64,000 nt of DNA from Roseimicrobium sp. ORNL1 (lineage in GTDB: Bacteria; Verrucomicrobiota; Verrucomicrobiia; Verrucomicrobiales; Verrucomicrobiaceae): NCBI RefSeq assembly GCF_011044495.1, contig NZ_CP049143.1:5580001-5644000 (forward strand), given 5' to 3'. Every line of letters begins with the position of its first letter. Positions within the stretch are counted from its first letter, which is position 1. Positions 26,303-34,432 of this stretch are shown here, in pieces. The notes under the pieces are model-generated. The model saw only the letters and a program-made list of their open reading frames with translations. It was not told the DNA's origin and ran no database searches. The position numbers were made by a program, and so were the translations under genes.

Positions 26303-26320
26303 GGCAGTGGGCGGTAGGTA

Positions 26321-28705
26321 TTACGGAGCAGCAAAGAGGTCACTGGCGGCAATCTCATGCACCAGCGTGCGCAAGCCATTCCCCTTCGAGGCCGCCTGTT
26401 TCACAATCGCCTGCAACGCCTCACGATCCGAGAAGCCCAGCGTGCGGCCAGTCGCATACGTCATGAGCTTTTCCGTGAGACAATGGCTGAAGGACTCCTG
26501 CTGGTTCATGAGCAGCTTCTTGAACTCACGGATGTCCGTGAACTTCTCTCCCGTGGCGAGGTTACCGCTGGCATCCACAGGCGCCCCCTCTTTCACAGAG
26601 CCGTAGCCCTTCTCCTCGTTGTGCACCACCCAGCGGGCGTAGTTCGCACGATAGTCTCCAATCGGATCAAAGCTCTCCAGAGCAAAGCCGGGCGGGTCGA
26701 TTTTCTTATGACACGCGCTGCAACTTTCCACGCTACGATGCTTGGCAAGCTGCTCACGCACCGTCTCGGCGCCACGAATGTCCGGCTCGATGCCCGCGGT
26801 ATTCGGCGGAGGTGGTGGCACGTGCTGGCCGAGGATATTCTCCAGCACCCACACGCCACGTAGCACCGGTGAGGTCGTAGTTCCGTTTGCCGTCACCTTC
26901 AGCACCGCCGCTTGGGTGAGCACTCCACCACGCACGGAGTCCTTGGGCAACGCGACGGGACGCAATGCAAGTCCCTGCACCTCTTTCGCATCGATGCCGT
27001 AATGCTCCACCAGCCGCTGGTTCAGCATGGCGAAGTCGGAATCAAGGAAGTTGGAAATAGGGAGATTCTTCGTCAGCAGATGGCGGAAGAATCCTTCCGT
27101 CTCCCCGATCATGCTGATGCGGAGGATTTCGTTAAACTTCTTGTAGAGCCGCTCGTCCGGCACGGTCTCGTTGATCTGGCGGAGCTTCAACCACTGGCCA
27201 GTAAAGTTCTTCACGAAGGCCTCCGCCCTCGGATCCTTCAGCATGCGCTCAACTTGGTCATCGAGTTGCGTCCGATCCTTCAGGCCACCCTTGGCAGCCA
27301 CTTCCAAGAGCGCGGCATCCGGCTGGCTGCTCCAGAGGACATAGGAAAGCCGCGCGGCCAGCTCTATATCGGAGACGCGCGCAGCATCTGGAACCTTCAC
27401 CTCATTCAGATAGATGAATCCCGGCGAGCACAACACGGCCACCAGTCCACCCTGCAAGCTCTCCAGAAATGGACGGCCTGCATCGAGCTGCTTGCGCACC
27501 AGCGTGACATATCGCTGCACTTCCGCGTCCGTCACCGGGCGACGATAGGCGCGTGGCATGAAGCGACACAGCACGGTCTCGGCATCTGCGATAGTGCCCT
27601 TGGTGACATCAATATCACCTAACAAACGCGTATGACTCTCTGGTGGCCATTGGTCGATGATCGGTCCGGTGATCTCCACCTTGCCAAAGCCGACGCCGCG
27701 ATACGGCATGCCAGGGACCTTCTTCACATAGCCAGGGAATCCCTGCGGGAAGAACTGCAGCGCATACTTCGGCTCGAGATAGGCCTCGACCTCAAACATC
27801 TTCGGCTCCGGTCCCACCTCGTAATAGCCGATCATCTTCGAGTAGGCTGCCACGCCTGCGAAGTTCGAGGCATTGATGCTGAAGTACTGGATGTCCTGCG
27901 TATTATGCGCGGCTGCCTGGAAGCGATAGCGATACCGTCCTGCGACCGGCGTGCGATAGGCGCGGGTGGAGACCTTCGAGTAGTCCGTATCCGTGGTGGT
28001 GTAGCTGATGATACGCCCATCCACGAAGCCGTAGTCCCCAGAGTCGATGTACTTTTGCACCTCGCTGAGCGAGTCCACCGTGACCGTCTTCGTCTCGGGA
28101 CGAGGTGTCGTGAAGATGGCGGCCTTCACCGCGAGCCGTGCGGCATCCAGATAGCCTTGCATCTGCTCTGCGGAGAGCGCGAGGGCCTCACCGTTGTTGT
28201 CGAATCCTCCGGCCTGCTGGTCCGCGGGAAGCAGGTCCTTCACCTCCACCTGCACTGCCAGCAGGTCGCGGATGGTGTTCTCGTACTCAATGCGATTGAG
28301 CCGGCGCTGCACCACTTCACGGCGCGCCTTGTCCGCCTGCGCAAGACGTGGAGACACGGTCGAGAGAAACTGCTCCAGCTCTGCCGCAGCGGGACGTGGT
28401 TGTTTGGCGGGCGGCATCTCGCCGGCCTTCACGCGGTCAAAGACGGCCGTCCAGAGGTCCGTCTGCTCCTTGCCTTCCATTGATGGCAGCAGCTTCTCCA
28501 GGTTCAGCCCACCCTTGGCCACATCCGCATCGTGGCACTCCATGCAGTGCTGCTCGAAGAACTTCGTGGAGCTCTTCTGGAAGTCACCCGTAGGATTTGC
28601 GAGCGCTCCGCCTGCACTAAACAAAACTGAGCCCAATCCCATCCCCAGCGAAATCGATCTCACCATGGAATGACGAAACAAAGCCGCCAGGAGGCGTCGG
28701 AGCAT
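26321..28705 (-). CDS. DUF1592 domain protein with N-terminal cytochrome c-type heme site
   Basis: 794 residues from ATG 28705; a TTG 21 bases upstream is unlikely and ATG 28666 is possible. After a signal sequence (GLGSVLFSAGGALA) comes a CxxCH heme motif (HCMECHDADVAKGG) in the planctomycete-type cytochrome domain, then the usual DUF1587 (LNRIEYENTIRDLLAV), DUF1595, DUF1592 (ARLSYVLWSSQPD, WLKLRQI), DUF1588 (RGVWVLENILGQHVPPPP, CSACHKKIDPPGFALE) and DUF1585 (LMTYATGRTLGF) series. A second CxxCH-like CSACH lies in DUF1588. The protein is predicted to be a periplasmic, heme-bearing multidomain protein; its electron donor and substrate are unknown. Partner of the DUF1552 gene downstream. Confidence 0.95.
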   Translation of the reverse strand: MLRRLLAALFRHSMVRSISLGMGLGSVLFSAGGALANPTGDFQKSSTKFFEQHCMECHDADVAKGGLNLEKLLPSMEGKEQTDLWTAVFDRVKAGEMPPAKQPRPAAAELEQFLSTVSPRLAQADKARREVVQRRLNRIEYENTIRDLLAVQVEVKDLLPADQQAGGFDNNGEALALSAEQMQGYLDAARLAVKAAIFTTPRPETKTVTVDSLSEVQKYIDSGDYGFVDGRIISYTTTDTDYSKVSTRAYRTPVAGRYRYRFQAAAHNTQDIQYFSINASNFAGVAAYSKMIGYYEVGPEPKMFEVEAYLEPKYALQFFPQGFPGYVKKVPGMPYRGVGFGKVEITGPIIDQWPPESHTRLLGDIDVTKGTIADAETVLCRFMPRAYRRPVTDAEVQRYVTLVRKQLDAGRPFLESLQGGLVAVLCSPGFIYLNEVKVPDAARVSDIELAARLSYVLWSSQPDAALLEVAAKGGLKDRTQLDDQVERMLKDPRAEAFVKNFTGQWLKLRQINETVPDERLYKKFNEILRISMIGETEGFFRHLLTKNLPISNFLDSDFAMLNQRLVEHYGIDAKEVQGLALRPVALPKDSVRGGVLTQAAVLKVTANGTTTSPVLRGVWVLENILGQHVPPPPPNTAGIEPDIRGAETVREQLAKHRSVESCSACHKKIDPPGFALESFDPIGDYRANYARWVVHNEEKGYGSVKEGAPVDASGNLATGEKFTDIREFKKLLMNQQESFSHCLTEKLMTYATGRTLGFSDREALQAIVKQAASKGNGLRTLVHEIAASDLFAAP

Positions 28706-28844
28706 GGGTATGGTCGCGCGGAGCAAGCGGACAAAACGAAGCCAAAGGCAAGACCCTTGCTTGATGGGTCAATGAATTCGGAAAGGTGGCACTCTCGGGC
28801 AAAATGCCGCTTTAGCGCCAGGCCATCCTGGTCGGATGCCTACC

Positions 28845-29306
28845 CTACTTCTTGGCTCGCTCGTTGAAGCGGGCCATGTCGCGTTGTGCTTCACGCATCT
28901 CGGCCTTCTTCTTGAGGTCCTGGCGCTGGTCTCCCTTGGTCTTGCCCTTGCCCACGCCGATTTCGATCTTCACACGGCGGTTCTTCCAGTAGGCACGCAG
29001 GGCCACGAGGGATTGGCCCTTCTGCTGGCTGGCCGCCCAGAGTTTCAGGATTTCGTTCTTGTGCAGCAACAGGCGGCGTGTACGCCGGGCCTCATGCTGC
29101 TCATGGCTGGCCTTCACATAGGGCTGGATGTCGCACCCATAGAGGAAGCACTGACCGCGCTCCACCCGGGCAAAGGCGTCGCCGATGTTGATATGGCCCA
29201 GTCGCACGGACTTCACTTCCGTGCCCTTCAGTTCCATGCCTGCCTCCACCTTCTCCAAGATGTGGTAATCCCGGTGCGCTTTGCGGTTGGTGGCGATTTC
29301 ACTCAT
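28845..29306 (-). CDS. smpB: SsrA-binding protein SmpB
   Basis: 153 residues, normal length. It binds tmRNA and the stalled ribosome in trans-translation. Family signatures are ATNRKAHRDYHILEKVEAG at the N-terminus, GxELKGTEVKS (ELKGTEVKSVRLGHINIGDAF region), the QPY segment of the OB fold, RTRRLLLHKNEI, and the basic C-terminal helix GKGKTKGDQRQDLKKKAEMREAQRDM, which becomes structured in the decoding centre. It is on the same strand as rpoZ, 118 bp downstream of it, with a hairpin in the gap. The tmRNA gene itself was not seen in this window. Confidence 0.97.
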   Translation of the reverse strand: MSEIATNRKAHRDYHILEKVEAGMELKGTEVKSVRLGHINIGDAFARVERGQCFLYGCDIQPYVKASHEQHEARRTRRLLLHKNEILKLWAASQQKGQSLVALRAYWKNRRVKIEIGVGKGKTKGDQRQDLKKKAEMREAQRDMARFNERAKK

Positions 29307-29365
29307 GACGGCATGCCCGATTGAATGCCCTCCTCAGCAAGGCATCCTGTTTCGCTGTATCCAAT

Positions 29366-29387
29366 CGCGAAGGCATGTGCCTTCGCG
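29366..29387. other. Perfect 10-bp hairpin between rpoZ and smpB
   Basis: CGCGAAGGCA (29366-29375) and TGCCTTCGCG (29378-29387) form a perfect stem around TG. There is no U-tract on either strand, so it is more likely an mRNA processing or attenuating element, or a partial terminator of rpoZ, than a full intrinsic terminator. A smaller GCGGC/GCCGC hairpin follows nearer the rpoZ stop. Confidence 0.45.
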
Positions 29388-29424
29388 TTCATCCTTCGAT
29401 TGTTCCGCGGCGGTACGCCGCTTC

Positions 29425-29643
29425 TTAGTCCTGCTTGGGGAACTCGTCCTCAAGGCGTTCCACCTTGATCTTGCCTTCGATGATTTCCAGGAGGGCGACA
29501 TCCGCCTCCCGCATGCCCGGCTTCTTGTCGATGAGCGCAGGGCGGCCCAAGGTCAGCTGCTTCACGCGCTTGGACACCATGTTAATCAACACGGGAAGTT
29601 CCGGGACGACCTGAGCGGCTTTTTCAACGAGTTCGGATCTCAT
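29425..29643 (-). CDS. rpoZ: DNA-directed RNA polymerase omega subunit
   Basis: 72 residues from ATG 29643 (MRSELVEKAAQVVPELPVL). An in-frame start at 29721 would add 26 residues of unusual composition and is less likely. The segment VLINMVSKRVKQLTLGRPALID contains the (V)ixxxskRvrQLxxGxrPLi pattern of omega, and the ending EIIEGKIKVER matches the conserved C-terminal helix. Omega promotes folding and assembly of the beta' subunit. The short length is usual for Verrucomicrobiota. It lies between khpB and smpB on the same strand, with 214 bp upstream for a promoter. Confidence 0.88.
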   Translation of the reverse strand: MRSELVEKAAQVVPELPVLINMVSKRVKQLTLGRPALIDKKPGMREADVALLEIIEGKIKVERLEDEFPKQD

Positions 29644-29857
29644 AGCTTGGACTGGGAGGCCGCCGAATGCGCCCATGCCGGCGGCTTTGGTCGAAAGGGG
29701 CATGGAAACAATGGAGGCCATGGAGCGAGGATGGTTTGGTGTCTAAACGTCCCACGCACTGACATGCGGGGAGCCTGAGAGATAAGCACAAACAGGCCGG
29801 AACGCAAGCACAAGGTGTGGAACACCCCTTTTCGCCTCCGAATTCAACCCTCCCATT

Positions 29858-30352
29858 TCAGGGCGCGTCGCCAGCAGCGGCCACCACTTCCTGCCCCGCA
29901 CTCCCCCGCTTCTTCAGCGTGATGCGTTTGAACCGGCCGTCCCCCTTGGCGCTTTCGCTAATGATGTCCGGGTCATCCACGAAGAGATTGTGCACCAGCC
30001 GCCGGTAGTAGCTGTTCATGGGGCTCAGCGCGATGGCATGGCCGGAGGTCCGTACCCGCTCCGCCTGCTGCTTCACCTTCTCCAGCATGTTGTCCTCCCG
30101 CATGGTGCGGAAGTACTCCACATCCACCCGAATGCGGGGGGCCTTGGGCTCGCGACGCTGCAGGATGCGGTTCACCAGGTACTGGATGTCATCCAGCACC
30201 TCGCCGCGGCGCCCGATGAGGGCGTCCGGCTCTTCCGTGAGAATCTGCAGCGTGGGACCGTCCGGGCCGTCATCCTCTTCAATTCTCACCACGAAGCCGA
30301 GGTACCCCAGCATGGTGTCGAGAATCTTGCGAGAATGTTCCAGCGAGGTCAT
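29858..30352 (-). CDS. khpB: KH/R3H RNA-binding protein KhpB (Jag/EloR)
   Basis: 164 residues; ATG 30352 overlaps the yidC stop (TGATG). It has a KH domain (about 35-85, with LIGRRGEVLDDIQYLVNRI, the GxxG loop being GRRG) followed by an R3H domain (about 95-150, HAIALSPMNSYYRRLVHNLF, with the R-x3-H core in RRLVH). The N-terminal Jag_N domain found in Firmicutes homologues is absent, explaining the short length. In other bacteria KhpB binds RNA and affects cell division and elongation. Its place directly after yidC in the rpmH-rnpA-yidD-yidC block is the classical one and supports the call. Confidence 0.93.
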   Translation of the reverse strand: MTSLEHSRKILDTMLGYLGFVVRIEEDDGPDGPTLQILTEEPDALIGRRGEVLDDIQYLVNRILQRREPKAPRIRVDVEYFRTMREDNMLEKVKQQAERVRTSGHAIALSPMNSYYRRLVHNLFVDDPDIISESAKGDGRFKRITLKKRGSAGQEVVAAAGDAP

Positions 30353-32220
30353 GTGTTGGGCTTGCGGGTCGATTTCGCACCACCACCGCCGGGACGCAGG
30401 GTCTTGGGTTTGTCCTTCTTCTGCTTGTTGCCCGCGGAGTAGGACGACATGGATGACACAGAGGCCGCCTTGGTGTCAATCACCGTTTTTTTTTCCAGCA
30501 CCGGCTCCTTCTGCCAGATGCGCGTGAGCTGTGCCTGCACGATCATGAAGATGTTCGTGAACGTCCAGTACAGCGCCAGCGCAGAGGCGAAGTTATAGCA
30601 GAAGAACAGGAACATGAACGGCATGAACATGAAGATGCGCTGCTGCATCTTGTCCACGGTCGCCGGCTGCGGCGTCAGCTTCATCTGCAGGAACATGGTA
30701 AGGCCCATGAGCAGCGGCAGCGGGTTGACGTCCAGATGGAGGAAGAACAGGTTCAGCCTGGCCACCGTGTCCGGCAATGAAAGGTCCTGCACCCACCAGA
30801 TGAAGGGCTGGCCACGCAATTCGGCGGCACTCTTCAAGGCGGTGTAGAAGCCGATGAAAATGGGGAACTGCACCAGCAGGGGAAGACATCCGCCGACGGG
30901 ATTCACCCCGTACTCGCGGTACATCTTCATCATCTCCTGATTCATCCGCTGGGGGTCATCCTTGTACTTTTCCTGCATCTCCTTCATCAGAGGAGAGAGC
31001 TTGCCCATCTTCTTCATCTGCGCGTTGGAGCGCGCCTGCAGTGGCCACAGGAGGCTGCGCACCGCCACGGTCAGCATGATGATGGCCACACCCCAGTTGC
31101 CCGTCCAGTCGTGGAACGTGCGGAGTGCTTGCACCAGAAACCGGCTCACCCAGCCAAACCAGTTCCCGTAGAACATGACCTGATTGAGCTGGCGACTGAA
31201 ATTGCCGTCTGCCGTGTCGATCGCGGCGAGGTCCCGATAGATCTTGGGGCCGGAGTAGATGCGGAATTCCACCGTCTTTGCCGCGCCAGCTTCCAGTTCC
31301 ACCGGGGGAAGGCTCATGCCACCGTGGATGGCATGGTCTGTGGCCGCCTTGCTGTTGTCGGCAAACTCATCTTTGGAGTGGTCGATGAGGAAGCGCTCCG
31401 TCCAGGTGCGGGACGGAAGGTCCTCCTTGTTGTTGATGACCGTGGCGTAGAAACGGCTCATCACGCCTACCCAGCGTGTGCGGGGAAGGGTGTTTTCCTC
31501 GTAGACGATGGCCTTTCCCCAGCCGAGCCAGTTCGGACCGTCGCGGAAGCGGCTGGTGTGAATGGCGTGCGGATCACCAGAGTCATTCCAGATGAAAGCA
31601 GGGCGCTCAATTTCATCGGGCCGCAATTCGGAGGCGGAGCCGGTATAGATGAACCAGTTGTCCCGGCTGATTTTTGCACCGCTCTGGTTGGTGAGGGTGA
31701 TTTTGAAATCGAGAAGGTTGTCGCTGACCTTCGGGCCCGTAGAGAAGCGGTACTCCTTGCGGATCAGCACCTTCTCAGGCGACACGGCCTCGAAGATCAC
31801 ATGCTTGTCACTTTTCTCGACGACCTTGTAGTTCAGGTCATCGTAGCTGCGCGCCGCGGTGCTCAGGGCGCCGATGGGAGCCTTGCCCCACTTGTTGAGT
31901 ACCACCTTGTCCTTGGTATCCAGAAGGTAGGTCTTGCTGACGCCGCCACCTTTGCTGGTCAATTCATAGCGCACATTCGTGCTGGTGAGTTCCACGGTTT
32001 CCACTGCTTCCGCTGGTACAGAAGGAGTGGACGCAGTCGCGGCTGCAGAGCCAGGAGTTGCAGCAGTAGCGTCGGTGCCAGTGCCAGCGGCCGGGTTGGA
32101 TTCCGCCGCAGCCGGTACGGGCGGGACAGCCTGAGGCTCCGGCTTCGGAGTCAGGTAGACGGCATTGATGATCATGCCGACAACGCAAAGGGTCACTACG
32201 ATCCAGGTCTTTTTGTCCAT
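30349..32220 (-). CDS. yidC: Membrane protein insertase YidC
   Basis: 623 residues. N-terminal membrane anchor (TWIVVTLCVVGMIINAVYL), an Ala/Thr/Pro linker, then the periplasmic beta-supersandwich domain (about 75-345) typical of Gram-negative YidC. The insertase domain follows with five membrane segments; the conserved hydrophilic-groove arginine is R388 in TVAVRSLLWPLQ. The coiled-coil C1 loop (MKKMGKLSPLMKEMQEKYKD) and the GVNPVGGCLPLLVQFPIFIGFY segment are diagnostic. The C-terminal tail is basic and includes a KK encoded in an A9 run (30486-30494 on the plus strand), a possible slippage site. It works with SecYEG or alone to insert inner-membrane proteins. It overlaps khpB and follows yidD after 50 bp. 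Confidence 0.97.
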   Translation of the reverse strand: MDKKTWIVVTLCVVGMIINAVYLTPKPEPQAVPPVPAAAESNPAAGTGTDATAATPGSAAATASTPSVPAEAVETVELTSTNVRYELTSKGGGVSKTYLLDTKDKVVLNKWGKAPIGALSTAARSYDDLNYKVVEKSDKHVIFEAVSPEKVLIRKEYRFSTGPKVSDNLLDFKITLTNQSGAKISRDNWFIYTGSASELRPDEIERPAFIWNDSGDPHAIHTSRFRDGPNWLGWGKAIVYEENTLPRTRWVGVMSRFYATVINNKEDLPSRTWTERFLIDHSKDEFADNSKAATDHAIHGGMSLPPVELEAGAAKTVEFRIYSGPKIYRDLAAIDTADGNFSRQLNQVMFYGNWFGWVSRFLVQALRTFHDWTGNWGVAIIMLTVAVRSLLWPLQARSNAQMKKMGKLSPLMKEMQEKYKDDPQRMNQEMMKMYREYGVNPVGGCLPLLVQFPIFIGFYTALKSAAELRGQPFIWWVQDLSLPDTVARLNLFFLHLDVNPLPLLMGLTMFLQMKLTPQPATVDKMQQRIFMFMPFMFLFFCYNFASALALYWTFTNIFMIVQAQLTRIWQKEPVLEKKTVIDTKAASVSSMSSYSAGNKQKKDKPKTLRPGGGGAKSTRKPNT

Positions 32221-32270
32221 GTCAGGATTCGGGAAAGAAAATTGGGGGTGGGGGTAAACGTTCTCGCGTT

Positions 32271-32606
32271 CTAGGCGGACTTACGCATCAGTCCGCCATC
32301 ATCGCGAGGAGGAGACTGGTGCTCCGAAGATGAGCGGTGGCAATCGCAATCCGCTCCGGGGTCATTCTTGTCACGGACCGGGGGAACGGGATCATGCCCG
32401 CTTCCGCCCCAGGGATGGCAGCGACAAATGCGCTTGATGCCCATCCAGCTCCCTGGCAGTACGCCGTGGGTTTCCACCGCCTCAAGGAAATACATGGAGC
32501 AGGTGGGGGTGTACCGGCAACCTCCTGCCGGTCCCGCGGCGAAATGGATGACCGGGGAGATAAACCGCTTGTAGAAGCGTATGGCGATCCGGATGAGGAA
32601 TTTCAT
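32271..32606 (-). CDS. yidD: Membrane protein insertion efficiency factor YidD
   Basis: 111 residues; its ATG overlaps the rnpA stop (ATGA). The signature is complete: [35 protein letters not shown], then [17 protein letters not shown]. Family members are about 70-90 residues; the last 35 here ([19 protein letters not shown]) are an unrelated hydrophilic tail. YidD helps YidC insert proteins, possibly as an amphipathic membrane-associated factor. Position between rnpA and yidC is canonical. Confidence 0.96.
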   Translation of the reverse strand: MKFLIRIAIRFYKRFISPVIHFAAGPAGGCRYTPTCSMYFLEAVETHGVLPGSWMGIKRICRCHPWGGSGHDPVPPVRDKNDPGADCDCHRSSSEHQSPPRDDGGLMRKSA

Positions 32607-32968
32607 GGGGTGCCGGGGACTGCTGCCTCCTGCTGGAGGATGCGGGCACGCCGGGCGGCACGCATCCAGTCCTGCTTCAGTTCCTCATAGCTGGCCTCCA
32701 AGATACGCCAGCGGGCAACCGTCACCACCCAAACGCCATCCTGAATTGCAGACTGGCGGATGATTTCGCGCAGGCGGCGGCGGGCAAGATTGCGTTGCAC
32801 CGCTCCACCGACCTTCCGGGAGGTGATGACTCCCGAGCGCCAAAGGCCACCGTCCGGGTGGCGCAATGCATTCACTATCACAAACTTCCCGGAGACGCTC
32901 GTACCCTCAGCCCGCACACGGGCAAACTCAGAAGATGAGCGCAGGCGACGCGCGGCGGGAAGTCGCAT
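32603..32968 (-). CDS. rnpA: Ribonuclease P protein component
   Basis: 121 residues from ATG 32968; the frame stays open far upstream across rpmH but that part is out-of-frame rpmH sequence. Signature residues are [11 protein letters not shown] near the start and the RNR motif region [21 protein letters not shown], which contacts P RNA. It binds the 5' leader of pre-tRNA together with the catalytic RNA. It lies 14 bp after rpmH and overlaps yidD by four bases. Confidence 0.95.
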   Translation of the reverse strand: MRLPAARRLRSSSEFARVRAEGTSVSGKFVIVNALRHPDGGLWRSGVITSRKVGGAVQRNLARRRLREIIRQSAIQDGVWVVTVARWRILEASYEELKQDWMRAARRARILQQEAAVPGTP

Positions 32969-32982
32969 GGCGGCTCGCAGCC

Positions 32983-33198
32983 TCAGTAAGTGGGCCGGGC
33001 CTGGGCAGTGCCCTTGGGAGTGTGCTGGCGGGTATGACGCTTGAAGTGCACTTCCACGCCCTTCGGAAGAAGACGCCAGCGGCCTGCCTTGCGGCGGCGG
33101 CGCAGGATGTCCTGCCCCTTCTCGGTTTTCATGCGGGTACGAAAGCCGAACTGCTGCTTGCGGGTGCGCTTGGAGGGTTGGTAGGTGCGTTTGGGCAT
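32983..33198 (-). CDS. rpmH: 50S ribosomal protein L34, C-terminally extended
   Basis: 71 residues. The first 45 ([19 protein letters not shown], then [16 protein letters not shown]) are a normal L34. The remaining 26 residues, starting [12 protein letters not shown] and ending QARPTY, are an extra basic tail; most L34 proteins stop at 44-50 residues. It heads the conserved rpmH-rnpA-yidD-yidC-khpB block. The gap 33199-33465 upstream holds no gene and should carry the promoter, though no convincing hexamers were picked out by eye. Confidence 0.93.
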   Translation of the reverse strand: MPKRTYQPSKRTRKQQFGFRTRMKTEKGQDILRRRRKAGRWRLLPKGVEVHFKRHTRQHTPKGTAQARPTY

Positions 33199-33477
33199 AT
33201 TCTCGCGGGGAGGTGAAAAGGGTATCGGAAGCCACCAGCGCGACAGGGTCGGATGGAAGGGGCAGGCAAACTACTGGGCAAGCCGTAGTTGTCAAACTGG
33301 AAGTGGCACGACTCCGCAAGGCCAACGAGTCCGCCCTCCCCTACCCAAGCAGAGTGAAACCTCTTGCCGGACAGGAATTTTTCCCACGGCTCAGTACCTT
33401 TGATTCAAGCTGCCCGCGAGCCGCAACTTTCAGGGTTTGAATTTTGAGTTTGGCTGGCTTGGAGTATGCTGGGGAAC

Positions 33478-33963
33478 ATGGTCATCGACTCCATCACTTC
33501 TGACCCACGCATCGAGGCTGCCACACTGGAAGATCTGCCGCAACTCACGGATCTGGTGATGGCGCTCATGGGCGAGGAGGAAGACTTTACGCCGAACCGG
33601 GTGAAGCAGGAGCACGGGCTCAAGCTCATCCTCGAGCAGCCCAGCCGCGGCCGCATCTTTGTCCTGCGCAATGACCACTTTGTCATCGGGATGGTGAACC
33701 TGCTTTTCACCATCAGCACGGCGGAAGGCGGCTTCGTGGTCGTCATGGAGGACGTGATTGTCCACCCCATGCACCGCGGCCAGGGCTACGGCTCGCGCCT
33801 TCTGAAGCGCGCCATCGAGTTCGCCCGCGAAAAGAATTTCAAGCGCATCACGCTGCTGACGGACAAGATCAGCGCCGAGAGCCAGCGCTTCTTCCAGAAG
33901 CACGGTTTTGTGTTCTCCCACATGATTCCCATGCGCCTGGTGTTCCCCGAAAATAACACCTAG
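33478..33963 (+). CDS. GNAT-family N-acetyltransferase
   Basis: 161 residues from ATG 33478 (preceded by GGGGA and, further up, GGAG); ATG 33466 would add four residues. The acetyl-CoA-binding motif A is clear: VIVHPMHRGQGYGSRLLKRAIEFA, with the (R/Q)-x-x-G-x-G/A core as RGQGYG. Then comes the typical second half (KRITLLTDKISAESQRFFQKHGF) where the FFQKHGF motif is the conserved helix-strand of the fold. Substrate unknown. The next gene starts 8 bp later, so they are co-transcribed. Confidence 0.93.
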   Translation: MVIDSITSDPRIEAATLEDLPQLTDLVMALMGEEEDFTPNRVKQEHGLKLILEQPSRGRIFVLRNDHFVIGMVNLLFTISTAEGGFVVVMEDVIVHPMHRGQGYGSRLLKRAIEFAREKNFKRITLLTDKISAESQRFFQKHGFVFSHMIPMRLVFPENNT

Positions 33964-33970
33964 TCCTCTC

Positions 33971-34288
33971 ATGAACCTGCCGGACACACCTCTCAGGCCG
34001 TCCGTATGGTGGCATGGTCTGGCGACCATTTCCGAGAACGAGGCCGTCGCCGCCGATGCCACGGCCTGGAGTCTCGTGGCCCTGCTCGTCTTTTGCACCG
34101 TCTGCTTCCTGGGCGGAGCCCTGGTCCTGAGAAAACGCGAACACGATCGTCCCACGGAGTTGGAAAACGAAGCGCCGCGAAGCCACGTCCAACGTCCGGA
34201 AAGCTCACAAAAGGCAGACAACAAGGAAGAGGATCCCAAGCGGCAGCCATGGGAGCGCGGAGCCGACTGGTGGAAGGATCAGGGCTAG
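33971..34288 (+). CDS. Small single-pass membrane protein
   Basis: 105 residues; ATG seven bases after the GNAT stop. One membrane helix at about 31-53 (ATAWSLVALLVFCTVCFLGGALVL) is followed by a highly charged, probably disordered cytoplasmic tail ending in WERGADWWKDQG. No family recognised. The tight spacing to the acetyltransferase and the shared terminator support a real gene. Confidence 0.75.
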   Translation: MNLPDTPLRPSVWWHGLATISENEAVAADATAWSLVALLVFCTVCFLGGALVLRKREHDRPTELENEAPRSHVQRPESSQKADNKEEDPKRQPWERGADWWKDQG

Positions 34289-34368
34289 CACTCCCGCCTT
34301 CGGGTGCATGACAGGCGCCCCCGCCTCCCCTGTCCGAGGTGCTACGATCTGCGGTGATCAGAAAAGAA

Positions 34369-34398
34369 AAAACCGTGGATGGGTCATCCACGGTTTTT
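34369..34398. terminator. Bidirectional intrinsic terminator
   Basis: AAAACCGTGGAT (34369-34380) pairs with ATCCACGGTTTT (34386-34397) around GGGTC, flanked by U-tracts in both directions (TTTTT on plus, the AAAAGAAAA run giving U on minus). It ends the GNAT/membrane-protein transcript and the convergent Wzc-like gene. Confidence 0.88.
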
Positions 34399-34432
34399 AT
34401 GAAGTTGCAGTATTGCTGACAGTTCCCGCAGC

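Noticed and set aside
32969-33325. Upstream in-frame extension of rnpA across rpmH
   Set aside because: This is the out-of-frame reading of rpmH; rnpA homology starts at ATG 32968.
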